A stretch of 64,000 bases of DNA, from contig NC_134111.1 in NCBI RefSeq assembly GCF_040939455.1, forward strand, positions 58,918,501-58,982,500, in the 5' to 3' direction. The notes under the pieces are model-generated. The model saw nothing but the letters and a program-made list of their open reading frames with translations. It was not told the DNA's origin and did no database searches. The position numbers and the translations under genes are program-made. Below, piece by piece: positions 36,654 through 51,000 of the stretch (its first letter is position 1; each line of letters opens with the position of its first letter). Source of the DNA: Microcebus murinus (Eukaryota > Chordata > Mammalia > Primates > Cheirogaleidae).

Positions 36654-36801
36654 GTTGTACAGCTAATTTCTTTCTATGTTTTTAGTAGAGATGGGGTCTC
36701 GCTCTTACACAGGCTGGTCTTGAACTGCGGAGCTCAAAGGATCCACCCGCCTGGGCCTCCCAGAGTGTTAGGATTATAGGGGTAAGCCACCACGCCCTGC
36801 C
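36435..36801 (-). mobile_element. Alu SINE, antisense, expanded (AT)n in the middle
   Basis: Antisense dimeric Alu whose central A-rich linker has grown into about 24 AT units (36603-36651). Flanks aatatatgag and aatatacaag look like an imperfect target duplication. Several substitutions in both arms make it older than the copy at 28.0 kb. Confidence 0.92.
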
Positions 36802-38335
36802 AATATACAAGTTTTGCAGCACTGAAAAAGTGTTTTCTTTGAAAACTAAAATACCAGCTGTTTTCAGGGCCATACAAACATTGCCAGGCAATTTCATGGC
36901 AATCAAATACTATAGTCCTCAGCAAATCCAAATCACATTACTGTTAGTTAATAAATCTTAAGTTGTAGAAATCTTTACAATGAACTTGGGGAATTCTACC
37001 TGTAAGTAACCCTTAGTCTTTCATAAAAAAAGTCATATTATTCTGACATATCATTCTGCCATAAAGAAGAAATAATTTGCATTATTCAATCCATTAAAGA
37101 TTATCTTAGATGACCTTGATGGCCCAAGAGTGGTCTATCTAAAAGACTTTGAGAAACATCAATACAGTCCAAGGTTCCAAATGTCTTTAAATCATGGGTA
37201 CCTCTGTAGTCTGATGAAACCTATGGCCTTCTTTCACAATAAAATTCATAAATCAAATAAATATGATTACAAAGGGGTCTACTTATATTAAAATACAGCT
37301 ATCAACACATTTAAGTAAACCTATGCTATAGTAATATACATGCTTCTTTAGTAATGCATTAAATAACAAGGCCTAACTATATTTCTGTATCTATGTAATT
37401 TATAAATAATAAGGATATCAAAAGATACTTCAAGATCTCTCCACTAAGTATATTATGAAAACATCTATGATTTCTATTGATGACAAACAAAAATATCGCA
37501 AATTTTAAAGTGTATTGTTGCCTACAAATGAAAGGAATGCTAAATTTCAGTTAAAGGCTAGTAAAAAAAAAAATTCCTCTTCAAGTATGCATAACCCCAA
37601 GTTAAAACTTGTGATCTAGTCTAACTTCATTTTCCAGGTAAGAAATGCCCAGAATAGTCAAGTGATTGTCTCTAGTGCAGACCATGATAGATAACCTGAA
37701 GTGAAAATAGTTGGCTTTTAATTCACTGGCACTTCAACAAGACCAGTAAAGTGACCTTGGAATTCCATTTTACTGAAGGGATTTGCAAGCTCACATACAT
37801 AGGAAGCTGCATGAACCTTAGGAATAAATGCAAGGGGACTGCTCAAAGCAAGTACATATAAAATTGTTTGTCAGCCAGGAAAAAGGTAATGAAAGTAAGG
37901 GCCCTCCAATAATTCTGTTCACCTCAAAGAGCGTTACGTGTTCATCTAAACCAATTTCAAAAGTTCAAACTTAAAAAAAGTAATTTGTAAAATGATGAAA
38001 TGTTGTGGCTTTGCTTTATAAATAGAGTCTAAATTCTGCAGTGGGCAGAGAGGGAATAGCAGTTATAGGAGGGCCAGACCTACCAAAGCAAACAGAAATC
38101 CTCTAACTTTAGCTAATCTATGCTTCTTTTTAGACTGCAATTTGAGCTCACTTTTATTACATTGGAATCACAGTGTGTTAGACTCATATGATGTAAATAT
38201 TATAACACTTGCAGGGAATAATACAAGGAACACTATCAAGTGGATATTATTGACTCCAGTTCGCCATTCATGGTCTCATCGACTAATTATCTGAAAAATA
38301 ATCTGTTAGGATAAGTCACTATACAATTGAATAAT
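36802..38335 (-). other. PDE1A: PDE1A intron, unassigned; holds copy 1 of a duplicated segment
   Basis: AT-rich intron. 37937-38023 resembles 41861-41947 (see findings). 37610-37690 may be a degraded antisense MIR. Confidence 0.5.
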
Positions 38336-38339
38336 CAAC

Positions 38340-38490
38340 CCTTTGTGAACAGCGACTAGGTGGCAGGCACTATTCTCATCTTATTTTCCTGAATCCTCAC
38401 AGCAACCCTATGAAGTGGGAGTTAACAATTGTGAGATGTAGCTTGAGTGTTGTCTGCCCATGTTCTCAAAGCTAATGAGCGGTGAGATCC
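38340..38490 (-). repeat. MIR SINE, antisense
   Basis: 'ggtggcaggcactattctca', 'cctgaatcctcacagcaacc', 'ctatgaagtgggagttaaca' is a MIR in antisense. Confidence 0.75.
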
Positions 38491-39965
38491 CCTGGACAAA
38501 GTACTACCAGAATCTTGACCTCTGGTAGCGGTGGTAGCCGACCTTCACCCCTCCCACCATAGTCACACACCCCCATCCTCTTACTCCTAATATTTTTCTT
38601 TAAATAAACTTTCAATCTATTCTCTTTGAAAAAGAAATTATTTTTGTGCTAAAGAGTAATTTCTCCTCAAAAAAAGAAATTTGATGTGCTTTTTTGTATT
38701 TTTCTAATACATAAAATCCATAATTAACAATCATTTCTTTTGTAGACATACAAACAATAATTGATTTAATCTAATAGTCTATATTGCACTCACTATTTTT
38801 GACTAGTCTAACCCAACAATCCCTGCATGTGAGCAGGAAAATCATGACTATGGTTTCCTTGGTAAAGATCAGGAACACATGATCAGAGGGATAACTGACT
38901 ATTCCAACGCACTATAGCCTAGGTGGATTTGGGAGACAGAACCCCACGATATACCTCAGAAAAACATTCCATTTAGTTTTATTTAACAGCAAGAGCAAAT
39001 AATGTTTGAAAAATACTTAGCACAAAATTGGGTTTTGCAGTCTTTTCAACAGAAATACTAGCTCTGAGCAACACTACATTTTTATTTCTTCATGGGAAAA
39101 ACGTTACCTTTCCTATATATAGTAGTATTTCTTAAGGCAGGCACATGGGTAGGTAGCTTCAGTTTTATTTTTGGACCATTTATGGTGTTTATGTTGCAAA
39201 TAGCTAGAATGAATTGATGATCTAAGATTAAAGTGATAGTCATTGGAGAAATATAATGTAGGATAAATCAGAGCTTTTGATTTTAATTGGTGTTTTGGCA
39301 TCTGTATAATGTAATTTGCCTTACAGATTAGGAATAGGAAATCTTTCAACACCAGGGGAAATACTCTTCCTCTTTTTCACTCTTAATTTAAATGCATTTG
39401 GAGGAGAAACAGTTGTAAGCATGTTTTCTGTGTTTTACTCTGCAGTGTGCATGAAAGCAAGATAAGAGAGAACTTGCACACTAGGCAGAAGAAAAAGAAG
39501 CAGCTGCTAAAACAAAACTCCACCTAATTCCCAAATGTTCTATCTCTGATCCTGTAATATTAGAGGAAGCAATAAAGTGTTATATAAGATAAAAATCAAA
39601 AATAGCTAAATTATTTCTTGATTCATTTAATTTTTAGGAAAGTATATCAATTTGCATTAGCAAACTCTAGAATGGATCCATGTACCAAGCACATATGTGT
39701 TAGGCATGTAAATAGGGAGTTTTACAGATGATCTATGGAAAATGGAAGATTTCTATGTATATTCCTCTTCTAGTCAGTGAAATTATATTCAACTTGGGAG
39801 ACATAACACCATGTTAAACAGACAGAAATCTTAGTGTTTAAGTTCCATTGAAACTAAAGAGTTAAACAGCGTGGGAGGTTGAGCTGGCTCCTTGAAAGAG
39901 TTCAGTCTAAAATTTGGCCTCCTGGATGTATATGTTTTGGTGGCACACAGGAATATACTCTTAAC
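38491..39965 (-). other. PDE1A: PDE1A intron, unassigned
   Basis: No exon or confident repeat. The last 60 bases (39905-39965) may already belong to the neighbouring LINE-1 in rearranged form. Confidence 0.45.
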
Positions 39966-41420
39966 AAGGGATTGAAGAGAAATGCGACTGATTTATGAAC
40001 ATAAATTTTGAAACATGAGACATTACTGAATTTATTTATCAATTCTAGGAGTTTGTTTGATGAGTCTTTAGGGTTTTCTACATGTAAGATTTTATCATCA
40101 GCAAACATGGATAGTATTAGCTCCTCTTTTCCTATTTGTATGCTCTTTATTTCTTTCTCTTGCCTGACTGCTCTGGCTGGGACTTCCAGTACTATATTGA
40201 ATAGAAGTAGTGACAATGGGGATCCTTGTCTTGTTCTAGTTCTTAGGGGAAATGCTTTCAATTTTACCCCATTTAGTATTATGTTGGTTGTGGGCTTGTC
40301 TTATATGGCTTTTATTCCTTTGAGGTATGTTCCTTTTATGCCTAGTTTGTTAAGGATTTTTATCATGAAGAGGTGCTGGATTTTAACAAACACTTTATCT
40401 GCATCTATTAAGATGATCATACAGTTTTAATTTTTAATTCTGCTTATGCGGTGAATCACATTTATTGATTTATATATATTGAATCATCCTTGTATCCCTG
40501 AGTTTAAACCCACTTGATTGTGGTAAGTTATTTTTTTGATGTGTTGTAGGATTCAGTTTGCTAGTATTTTGTTGAGGATTATTACATTTATGTTCAGGAG
40601 GGGTACTAGTCTGTAGTTTTCTATTTTTGTTGTCCTTTTCTGGCTTTGGTATCAAGGTGATCTTGGATTTGTAGACTGAGTTAAGGAGGATTTCCTCCTT
40701 CTCATGTTATGAAACAATGTCAGTAGAATAAGTACCAGTTCTTCTTTGTAGGTCTGGTAGAATTCAGCTTTGAATCCATCTGGTGCTTGGCTTTTTTTGT
40801 TGGGAGGTATTTTTTTTTTTAATTACTAATTCGATCTTGCTGCTTGATATTGGTCCATTCAGGATTTCTATTTATTCCTGATTCAAACTTGAGAAGTTAT
40901 ATGTTTCTAAAAATTTATCCATTTCCTCTAGATTTTCTAGTTTGTATGCATAGAGGTGGTCATAATAGTCTCAGGTGATCTTTTGTATTTCTGTGTTATC
41001 AGTTGTAATGTCTCCTTTTTCATTTCTGATTGGCCTTATTTGAATCCTCTCTCTTCTTGGTTCTTCTACTTAGTGGTCTGTAGATTTTGTTTATCTTTTC
41101 AAAGAACCAACTTGTCATTTCATTGATCTTTTGTATTGTATTTTTGGTTTCAATTTCATTTAGTTCTGCTCTGATCTTTGTTATTTCTTGTCTTCTGCTG
41201 GCTTTGAGTTTGGTTTTTTCATATTTTTCTAGTTCCCTGAGGTGTGATATTAGGTTGTTAATTTGTGATATTTCTGTCTTTTTGATGTAGGCATTTAGTG
41301 CTATGAACTTTCTTTTTAAGCATTACTTTTTCTGTATCTGAGAGATTTTAGTAGCTTGTGTAACCATCTTGATTTCTTTGTTGACCTAAAGACTGTTCAG
41401 TTTGTTTGTATCATTCTTTT
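39966..41420 (-). mobile_element. LINE-1 ORF2 fragment with reverse-transcriptase motif, antisense
   Basis: Minus-strand reading gives LINE-1 reverse transcriptase. The frame at 39902-40261 includes the polymerase active-site box '[15 protein letters not shown]' (about 40100) and '[18 protein letters not shown]', the preceding conserved block. Further upstream parts appear at 40470-40655 and 41087-41290 in broken frames. Both ends of the element are missing and stops are present, so it cannot be active. It sits in the PDE1A intron, in the same direction as the gene. Confidence 0.9.
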
Positions 41421-43900
41421 AGAGGAAAGTTCTAATGCCTATTCAAATACTATTATTCCTAGAAGGGATCTGTGTGAGAGAATCAAAGATCTCTTTAAAA
41501 GAAAGCAGGCTCTGAGGGGAGGGAGATGGTGAGAAGGTAAGGGCATTGATTATCTCTGAAGGTAGAGAAGTGGGAGAGTGGCAATAGAGAGAGAAGGTCT
41601 GGAGTGCTACAGATTCAACTCAATTCCTATCAAAATACTAATGTAATCAAATCACACTTTGTCTCCTGTAAAAAGCATCAAGAACTGGTTGTGGAAAGTA
41701 TAAGATTTGGCTCTTAGAGCCAATTTAATGTGAAAGTCAATATGGGGCTCCTCTAATTTCTCAATCAGGATGAAAAGATGATGAAAATTGAGTATGAGTC
41801 AAAAATATACATTTGCTTTATATTTTATAAGTATAAAAATTACATATAGAATACTATTTTAAATGCTCATCTAAGCCAGTTTCAAAAGTTAAAACTTGGA
41901 AAATAATTTGTAAATTGATGGAAACATTTTGGCTTTCCTTTAAGTATTCTGAATACTTAAAAGTATTATGGTTAATTGGGTTTTCTACTTAAAGCTTAAT
42001 TAAGGAATAAAAGCTTCAACTGCTTTTAATAAAAATGTTTAAGTATGTCAAAACATAGATCTAATTCTGTGCCTAAATGGAGAATACTGAATATGACTGA
42101 ACTTGTTAGAGGGCTTAGAGGGTTGGGTATGTTGATAAAGCTCAAGAATCAGCCAAGATAGGAATCAATCCCACATATCTAGCTATCTCTTAATTTAGAA
42201 TCAGAAAGACTCTTAGGTTCTTATAAAATTCCATGTTATTTCTTTCTCTCATATGTACATGTTGCTATCTAACTTTGCCTGGCTATAATGAGGGGTTATT
42301 TGCACAGATATATGGAGACAGTTTTCTCATCTACTTATAGCTTTTGAATGTAGTGGTAGAAGACACTGCTTCTCTTGATTGTATATGCAAGTTGTTCATA
42401 TTGAAGTAAACTTGTAAATTCATGCTTTAAAACAAAAGCACTTTAAACAATTAGTCACAAAGTACTTTATTGATCTACAACTTTCAGCCAGGATTGTAGG
42501 ACGTGGCAAAATCTCTAAAGACTCATATAACAGGATTATTCTCTTGATGGAGGTGAGCTTATTTAAAATAAGTTTTGGTGTACTTATCTCTACATAAACT
42601 AACACCAAAGCTATTATTTTATTCTTGTTATTTTGCTTTTATTTGAAAAGATTTTTATGTCTTACTGATAAATCTGGGTTTCCTTTAACAGCAGACTTAC
42701 TCATCATATTTTATAGAAGCCTAATGTAAGATGGAAGGGTGACGTGGGAACACAGGACCCTTCTGAATGAATCCTACGTCCAGAGTGATGAGTTAATGTC
42801 TTTGAATGTGTCCTTGGACTGAATTTCTCTCATTATCTCCAGAAAATTTTCCTTATATGAATCAAAATTAGTGCAAGACTTCCAAAACCACTCAATACCA
42901 GTTGTCTTGCTAAAGAACAGGCCTAAGTTATGTTTTGAAGATGATAGTGTAATTAAGTTTGAGCATCAGATTCTTGAAGGTTTTTACCCAGTCCCCTTAA
43001 AGACTTACATACTGAATCCTACTTGAAGAGACCTTTGGGTCATTTTTCCTTTCTCCTTCACCTTTTATAATTTCTTCTTTGGAGAAGTAACAAAAATATG
43101 GCAATTAGATATATTTGAGAGAGAGCAAAGATTTCAGCTATAAATTTTCTTGTATGATCACTGAGAATTTCCTACATTTCTGTAGTTAACAATGGAAAAT
43201 TATAGTAGCCAAAGTATGAACAGCAATCCTAGAAGAAGTAAAGTTAGCAGACTGGAAGAGTTTTGGCTATATATAAAGTCTAAATCTAGGTATATTTTAA
43301 GGGATAAAGACTAAGATGGTAAAAATTCTTTCAGGAAAGAATGAAATTGCCATAAACCAAGTTTGCTGGATTAGCTTAAGTGTTATCTTTTTGAGAGCAT
43401 TTAGTTCTATAGTACAGAGCACTCTTTTTAAGAATCTTTTCCTTTCTCTAAAGGGTTCTGTACTGAGAGAAGATAAAGACAAATATCTGAAGTGACAGAA
43501 TCCTCAACAGACAGTATATAAGTAAATGTTGTTCATTTACAGTTCTATAAAAAGAGCAGCTGTACCAGTCATTCAGAATAAGCCAATTCCATTCCTTCAA
43601 TGCAGAAAACTGGATGGATTTGAGAGATATTTGGGAAATAAATTCTATAGACTATTTTGATGGATTAAGAACAAAAATGTGATAGAAATCACCTTCTTAT
43701 CAAGATCAATTCACCATATAGCAATTCACTCTATTGACTGATGAAACTGCCCCATTGCAGGTTTTATCATGCATTAAGCATAATGTTATGAGCAAGTAAT
43801 GTTTTCCACAGTAAACTTTTTCAGGATGGCTTCTATTAAGATCTCCATATAGTCTGGAGACACGTATGTGAGGCAGGGAGAATAAGACTTATTATGGAAA
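41421..43900 (-). other. PDE1A: PDE1A intron, unassigned; holds copy 2 of a duplicated segment
   Basis: No exon recognised. 41861-41947 resembles 37937-38023. Other stretches have no recognised repeat. Confidence 0.5.
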
Positions 43901-43904
43901 ACCT

Positions 43905-44100
43905 TAAGTTCTAAACACTTTGTAAACATTGACTCATTTAATCTTCATAACAGCTCTTAAGATAGATACTATTTTATTAACCTCACTTACAAATGAGCAA
44001 ACTGACACACATAGATTAAATAAATTGTTCAAGATTACAAAACTAATAAGTAATTGTACCAGAATTAAACAAGATAGTCTAGTTCCAGAGTCCTAAATCC
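43905..44100 (-). repeat. MIR SINE, antisense
   Basis: 'tgactcatttaatcttcata', 'acagctcttaagatagatac', 'ttacaaatgagcaaactgac' and 'gattacaaaactaataagta' give most of a MIR antisense. Confidence 0.8.
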
Positions 44101-44166
44101 TAACTCTATATTACGCTGCCTTCCTGGGTGTAATTTAATACCTGCTATGATTTTGTCTTTCCTTAG

Positions 44167-44345
44167 TGTGACGGTGAATTTTAGGTCCAACCTGACTGGA
44201 TTGAAAATGTCTAGATGGCTGGTGAAACAACTGTAAGGGTGTTTCCAGAGGAGACTGACCTGTGAGTCAGTGGACTGAAAGAGGAATGCAGGCGGGCACC
44301 CTCCAATCAGCTGGAACTGGAAGTTAAGATTACTACCGACCACTT
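44167..44345 (+). repeat. ERVL/MLT2-like LTR, 5' copy, partial
   Basis: 'acggtgaattttaggtccaa', 'cctgactggattgaaaatgt' and 'gacctgtgagtcagtggact' match the start of an old ERVL-class LTR and also the better kept copy at 45433. It looks like the left LTR of one ancient insertion, missing its 3' half. The family name is uncertain. Confidence 0.55.
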
Positions 44346-45432
<1,087 letters not shown>

Positions 45433-45996
45433 TGTGATGGTTAATTTTAGATGTCAACTTGACTGGATTGGAAGATGTCAAAATGGCTGGGGAAGCATTG
45501 TTTGGGGGTGTGTCTGACCTGTGAGTCAGCGGACTGAGAAAGGAAGACCCACCCTCAATGTGGGCAGGTTCCACCAAATCATCTGGGGGTCCTGCCAGAA
45601 CAAAGCAGGTGGAAGAAGGGGGATACTCAGTGTGCTCTGGCTTCTTCCCTCTCCCTTCCCAAGTGGGACTCCTTTTTCTCCTCCTGTCATTGAAATCAGA
45701 CTCCAGGTTCTTCCACCTTTGGACTCTGGGACTTGTATCAGTTGCCTTCACCTATGGCCTTGGTTTGGGGGCTGCACTATCAGTCTTCCTGGTTTGGAGG
45801 CTTTCAGACTTGGGCTGAGCCAAAGTGCTGGCTTTCCTGGGAGCCATGCTACTGAGTTCTCTCACTCTCCAGCTTGGAGATGGCCTATTGTGGGACTTTG
45901 CCTCTGTGATTGCGTGAGCCAATTCTCCCTAATAAATTCCCTTCTACATGTAGATCATATTGGTTATGTCCCTCTCAAGAACACCGACTAATCTGA
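45433..45996 (+). repeat. ERVL/MLT2-like LTR, 3' copy
   Basis: Starts 'tgtgatggttaattttagat' and runs through 'gtcaacttgactggattgg', 'gacctgtgagtcagcggact', a C/T-rich middle and 'gcgtgagccaattctcccta', then an 'aataaattc' poly(A) motif near 45932 and an end of 'caccgactaat'. This is the layout of the ERVL-class LTR. Long open frames on both strands here come from the low-AT composition. Confidence 0.7.
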
Positions 45997-46522
45997 TGGC
46001 ATATTATAGCCAAGCTTTTTTTCCTGAGGTAGACAGAAACTGACAGTAGGAATAAATAAAGTTCTTTGTAAAAATACATTCTTCAATATTAGACATCAGC
46101 CATTCTTAGCTAATTAAGAATTGGAGTGCTTCTACTAGTCTAGTACTGTAGACTGTTCAGTCAACTGATCACAGTAAAAGAAGATACAGAAGAGCAACTC
46201 TTAAAAAACAGGCTTTTCCAGAAGGAAAATAACTTAACTAACCTGAAACTGAATTATGTAGTGGACAAGTCATCTTCAAATCCAATAAAAACAGTGTACT
46301 AAATCATTTTCCCTACCGTTAATTCCCACTATAATATAAACATTTTTGCTATCCCTTAAAATTCTTATGAATCATTTTTTAACGGCAGAGAATCACTAAA
46401 GCATTTGTTCAAAAGGATAAATGGTTGAATTAATATAAAAGATAAACTACATTTATGAAATTCATGCTACATTTTTGCCATTTTAGAAAAGGGATATCTA
46501 AAGTGAAAATAGGCAGATAGAC
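45997..46522 (-). other. PDE1A: PDE1A intron downstream of the proximal poly(A) site
   Basis: AT-rich, no repeat recognised. Confidence 0.5.
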
Positions 46523-46574
46523 TTTATTGCAGAAATAACAAAATTAGTGACTAGCTGCTCAAAGAAAATTTATT
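46523..46574 (-). terminator. PDE1A: Tandem poly(A) signals of the proximal PDE1A last exon
   Basis: AATAAA at 46569-46574, in the context 'gtgccaataaattttctttg', which agrees with the human PDE1A 3' end as I recall it. A second AATAAA lies at 46523-46528. Cleavage is expected near 46545-46558 for the first. Confidence 0.85.
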
Positions 46575-46875
46575 GGCACTCACCATAATATCTCAGTAAA
46601 GAGAAATGCCACAATATACCATTTAAAAAGATAATGAAAGCATAAAGATGTTGATGTAGCCACCAGATGAATCTATTCCATAGCAGTTGAGCCAGGTCAA
46701 CCAAGGAATTTGTAGCTGTTATCTGTGTGGTTCATGATGCCAACTGAGGAATCTGCAAAAATGGATTCTCTTTCTCATACAGGGCAAGGTAGACTTCCAG
46801 TAAGTATATCAAAATCTCCAAGTCTTTTGGTTAGAGTTGCCACCATACATAAGGTTTTATTTACTTAAAAATGGT
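46550..46875 (-). other. PDE1A: PDE1A short-form 3' UTR
   Basis: About 325 nt from the TAA stop to the first poly(A) site. Stretches such as 'ccaaaagacttggagatttt' and 'gctcaactgctatggaatag' resemble the human PDE1A 3' UTR from memory. No transposon inside. Confidence 0.85.
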
Positions 46876-46916
46876 TTACTGATCGATACACTTAGGCTTC
46901 TCGCTGGTTCTTGCTT
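46876..46916 (-). CDS. PDE1A: PDE1A, proximal alternative last coding exon
   Basis: Encodes the other C-terminus of PDE1A. On the minus strand the acceptor tttgttcag is followed by AAGCAAGAACC. Joined in phase to the G that ends exon 61289-61476, it gives EARTSEKPKCIDQ and TAA (46876-46878), 13 residues. The human form, from memory, is EARTSSQKCEFIHQ (14 residues). So the start EARTS and the final Gln are kept while the middle has changed and lost one codon. The following 3' UTR and AATAAA support it as a true last exon and not a pseudo-exon. It lies 14.4 kb downstream of the shared exon and 12.3 kb upstream of the distal alternative. Choice between the two is a case of splicing versus early polyadenylation. 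Confidence 0.95.
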
Positions 46917-48000
46917 CTGAACAAAAAAGGTACTTATTTTAAACATCTAGAAAAAATGCTGAAAGAAGTTGTGAAAAAAATAAATTTAAATTAGTATTTA
47001 TAATCAACCATGTTTATAGAAATTACTATGTTAAAATTATGAAGATAAGTATAGTTGGTGTATTTTTAAAATTTTTCAATATATTTTGCTTTTGCTACTA
47101 TAACTTTTTGTGATTCTTCCATTTTTGTGATGATTGATCTTGAGATGATTAATTTTTGTTTATAATTCAACTTATTTTTTACTGCACTTGAATTGCTGAC
47201 TGGATTCCTAGGGAGCTCAATTCTAATTGATTTCAACTAGAGCGGATACTCTCTGACTCCGATGAAAGGTTAGTTTGAAAGTTAGAAAGCGCAACTTCTG
47301 CTCTATACAAAAGTTTTAAAAATGTAACTAAACCAACCTGTCACAACAAACTTCTAGAACATGATCTAGAAGCAAACTAGACACAAAGCCCAGCCTTTTC
47401 AAAGACTAATTGTGTAAATTTAGACATACAATTTAGGTTCGCCGAGCTTCAGTTTCATCAGACTATAATTATTTCCTTCTAGAGTTGCTGTAATAAATGT
47501 TTGTATAAGTGATCAATAGGTGAATAAATAAATGATGTAAAACTTCACTATCACATTCATAACTTTTAACATTTTAAAATAAAAATATCTATGAAATATG
47601 TAACTGTTCTGACAAGCACATTTGTAGGCTCATTGGATCAGTTGTGCTAAGATTAGAGGAAGTAGATTTGATGAAGCAGTTATGGTAGTCTCTGGGGTAA
47701 GGTTTCACAAGAAATTGTTTCCTTTTACTGTGTTTATTACTACCATATTGTTAAACTACATTATGTTATGTGTATTGTACAAAACCATGAAAAGGAATGG
47801 GAGAAAGTTAGATTCATTTGTAATACACATACCAACCTGTGATGTTGGATGACTTATTTGTCTTCCGTACACTTCAGTATTCCTCTTGGTAAAATGGTGA
47901 TAATACCCAAATCATAGGCTGTTTTGCTGACTAAATGGGATTATGACTGTGCTAAAACTCAGTATATTGCCTGGCACATAAATATGTACTTAGAATATGA
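46917..48000 (-). other. PDE1A: PDE1A intron; MIR near 47.9 kb
   Basis: Mostly unassigned. 47825-47990 is a sense MIR: 'gatgacttatttgtcttccg', 'cctcttggtaaaatggtgat', 'aaatcataggctgttttgct'. Confidence 0.6.
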
Positions 48001-51000
48001 TATTACATTCTATTTGGCATGAATACCAGCATAGTTACAAAAATCATTACCATACATAGTATGCAATATTGCATTCTAAGACACTTCAAATATAAATAAT
48101 ATATAAGATTTAATTAGTCAACTATGATGGTCTAATAAACTATCATGCTAATATAATGTAAATTTGATCTTCCAAAAATGTCAGTATTTTCCCATCAATT
48201 TTAAATGTTTCTCTTACTTCTAGTGGAAAAGACTTCTAGTTTGGTTTTCTAATTTTTCAAGCAATGATATAAGACCTATTTAAAAATTTTTTTGTTTACT
48301 ACTGAGAAAATTTATAAACATTTCTAGCAATAAACATGATTTTAAATAAACCTGTTTTATTACAATATCATTACATATTCATTATTTTAAATAAATAATA
48401 AAATGTTAAAAAATAAGAAAACATCTAACTCATATGATAATTTTATTATTACAGTGATTAAGTTTTTTGAAAAATTTCCTGAGAGTAATGAGAACATTAA
48501 ACTTTTTATAAGAATTCTAATGAAGTTGAAAATAATAACCTAACCATGATAAACTCAGACAATCCCAAGCCATGCTTGAAGAACTATGTCATGTTAGGGC
48601 AACTGTCAGGCATTTTTTGTTGTTGTTGATGGATTAAGTTTGAGACAAGAACTAAATTGTTCTGAGTAGTTGAGAGTATTTTAGGAGAATGGGAAAAAGA
48701 GAGAGAGAGAGATCTGGAATCAGGAGGAACTTAGGCCTGAGATTCTGGAGAGAGAACAGAGAAGAGTGGTGACAAATGAAGAATTTTACGTTCTCTGAGG
48801 TGTGATGTTAACATAACAGAGCTTCCAATGTAATTGGAACTGGGTTAATTATTGGGAATATCTGACAAAGTCTCGAACTTAGCCTCGGTATGAGCAGTGT
48901 GAAAGGATCCAGTGGAATTCTGGTTGCACATCAAATTCTACTAGAGGAAAGTGGTACCTGAATGAGGGAAACATCTCCAAGAGCTGATCTCTACTTTCTA
49001 AGCAAAGTCTTTACCTTACTCAGCCCTCATCTCTGTTTGACAGTGCAACATCCAACCCACCACTCTCTTCCCCATCACCACCTTGTCTACTTCACAAATT
49101 TTCACTAGTACACTTCTTACCCCAGGGTTTTCAGAGGCCACAAAATTCCTGTGAATTCTTTCAGCCATTACTCACATTGCAAAGTAAAATTAGAGTAAGT
49201 GATTATGCTTTGAGTGTTAGAAAACATAGCAAGTGCAGACACAAGCTATAAGGAGGAACTTTGCAGGAATGGACTCTACATTTAGTTTTCCCATTTGTCA
49301 TTTATCAGTAGATTTTTTAGGTCTTCCAGCTAACAAAGAAAAACATGGTACAAAATAGTGGGTAATATCATTTCATTTATATGGACTCATGATTAAAATT
49401 CTACTCCAAAGACTAGAGTCAACTCTCCTCTAGTCAACACTGAGCTTACCTGATCCTAAGCAGGAGCCAGCAGGGACCTGAAGCTGAACACCTCATGAGT
49501 TCCACTAAAAAACCAAACCTATAGACATTTGTTCTGCATATAGGAGACTGCTATAAATATTTTTGTAATTACTTCATTAGTGTTTTTCAATCTTTTGTCA
49601 GGATTCATAGTTTTTATATTTGTAACACACTTCAATGGCAATATCTCATAACATGCACGAGTTCTCATTGGGTGGAGAAACAGTACACACTCCCAAAGGG
49701 GAATGACAGAACATCCATAAGGTATATGTCATTGAATCTCCTCTCCACCCTACTCTTACTAAAACACAGATTTGGATAGGCCCCCTGCAAATAAATGTCT
49801 CACTTCCCTTTTTAAGAATGCAAAATGCAAAGCAGAATATAAGTACTCAAAGTGGAGTATGAATAAGACAGCTATGCATATATAACTAAGTGATAGGCTT
49901 CTCAGAGAAGATGGCATTTTAATTGAGTCTTGGAAGATAGGTAGGAAGAATACTCTATGAGGAGGGAAGAATGAGGATAAAGGTAGAGAGATGGGAAAAT
50001 GTAAGGCATGGCTAGACTTCAGATTGTGGGATAAGAGTAACCTTATGTTCCAGGATGCAGTCATGATTGTGTCCATTGACTTTTCAAGGAGTAGTGGGCA
50101 AACATTCCAGGGTAGCAGCAGTGTGACCCAAGATATAAATATGAGGGATATCATTAGCAAGGTATCTACTGCCATTTCCTGAATACAGCCTACCAGGTGA
50201 GGCTGGTTCAGATTCGGATGTGTACTTGGCTTGTCTTATTCATGAGCTGATGAAGTTTTCCACTCTTCCCCTCCATGTCCTGCTGCATTCATTTAAGTGC
50301 ACAAAAGTGTTCTCAGGCCTATCTTTGTGAACTGGAGACAGACCAACTTGAACTTCAAAAAAATAAAGTAGCCCAGATGATGCTGATATGCTAACAGGGT
50401 TGGAAACTATTGAATTACCCCTTTGCAATAAATGAATGAGTGAATGAATGAATAACACACAAGTGCACAATCACTGTTCAAACTATTATGTAAGCTCTTC
50501 TAGGTTTAAGTGACTTTGGTGAATACCACCTCTTAGAACTTTATAATTCTGATCTTCCAAATGTTCCCTTCCTTTAAATGCCTACTTCTACACTATTGTA
50601 CTGATAATATAATGTAGAAAATTAGCTAAAAGGTTAAATTAGAAACAGAAACAATAAAATAAAGGTATAATATATAATTTAACTTACTAATAATTTAAAA
50701 TATAAACTTTAAAAGTTACTAGTGAGATCTCATTTGAACTTTTAATTACATTTTGAACCATAATTAGAGAGAGAGGAGAGAGAGATAGCGAGCTCTGGTT
50801 TTCATTAATATTTCTGAAATATTTTGCTTCCCTCTAATTGTCCCTTCTGAAATCTGAAAAGTATACATATATTTTCTCAAGGAGTTGCTTAGGATTCACA
50901 GTCCTGGGTGTTTAGGAGTATAATATAAAGTGCATTATGCTTTACATAAAGGGTTTTGATCAATTAAAAAGATAATGGAAAGGAATAACAAATATTTTAT

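Noticed and set aside
39902..40430. Reverse-transcriptase-like frame as a possible retron or domesticated gene
   Set aside because: It is ordinary LINE-1 ORF2, broken at both ends.
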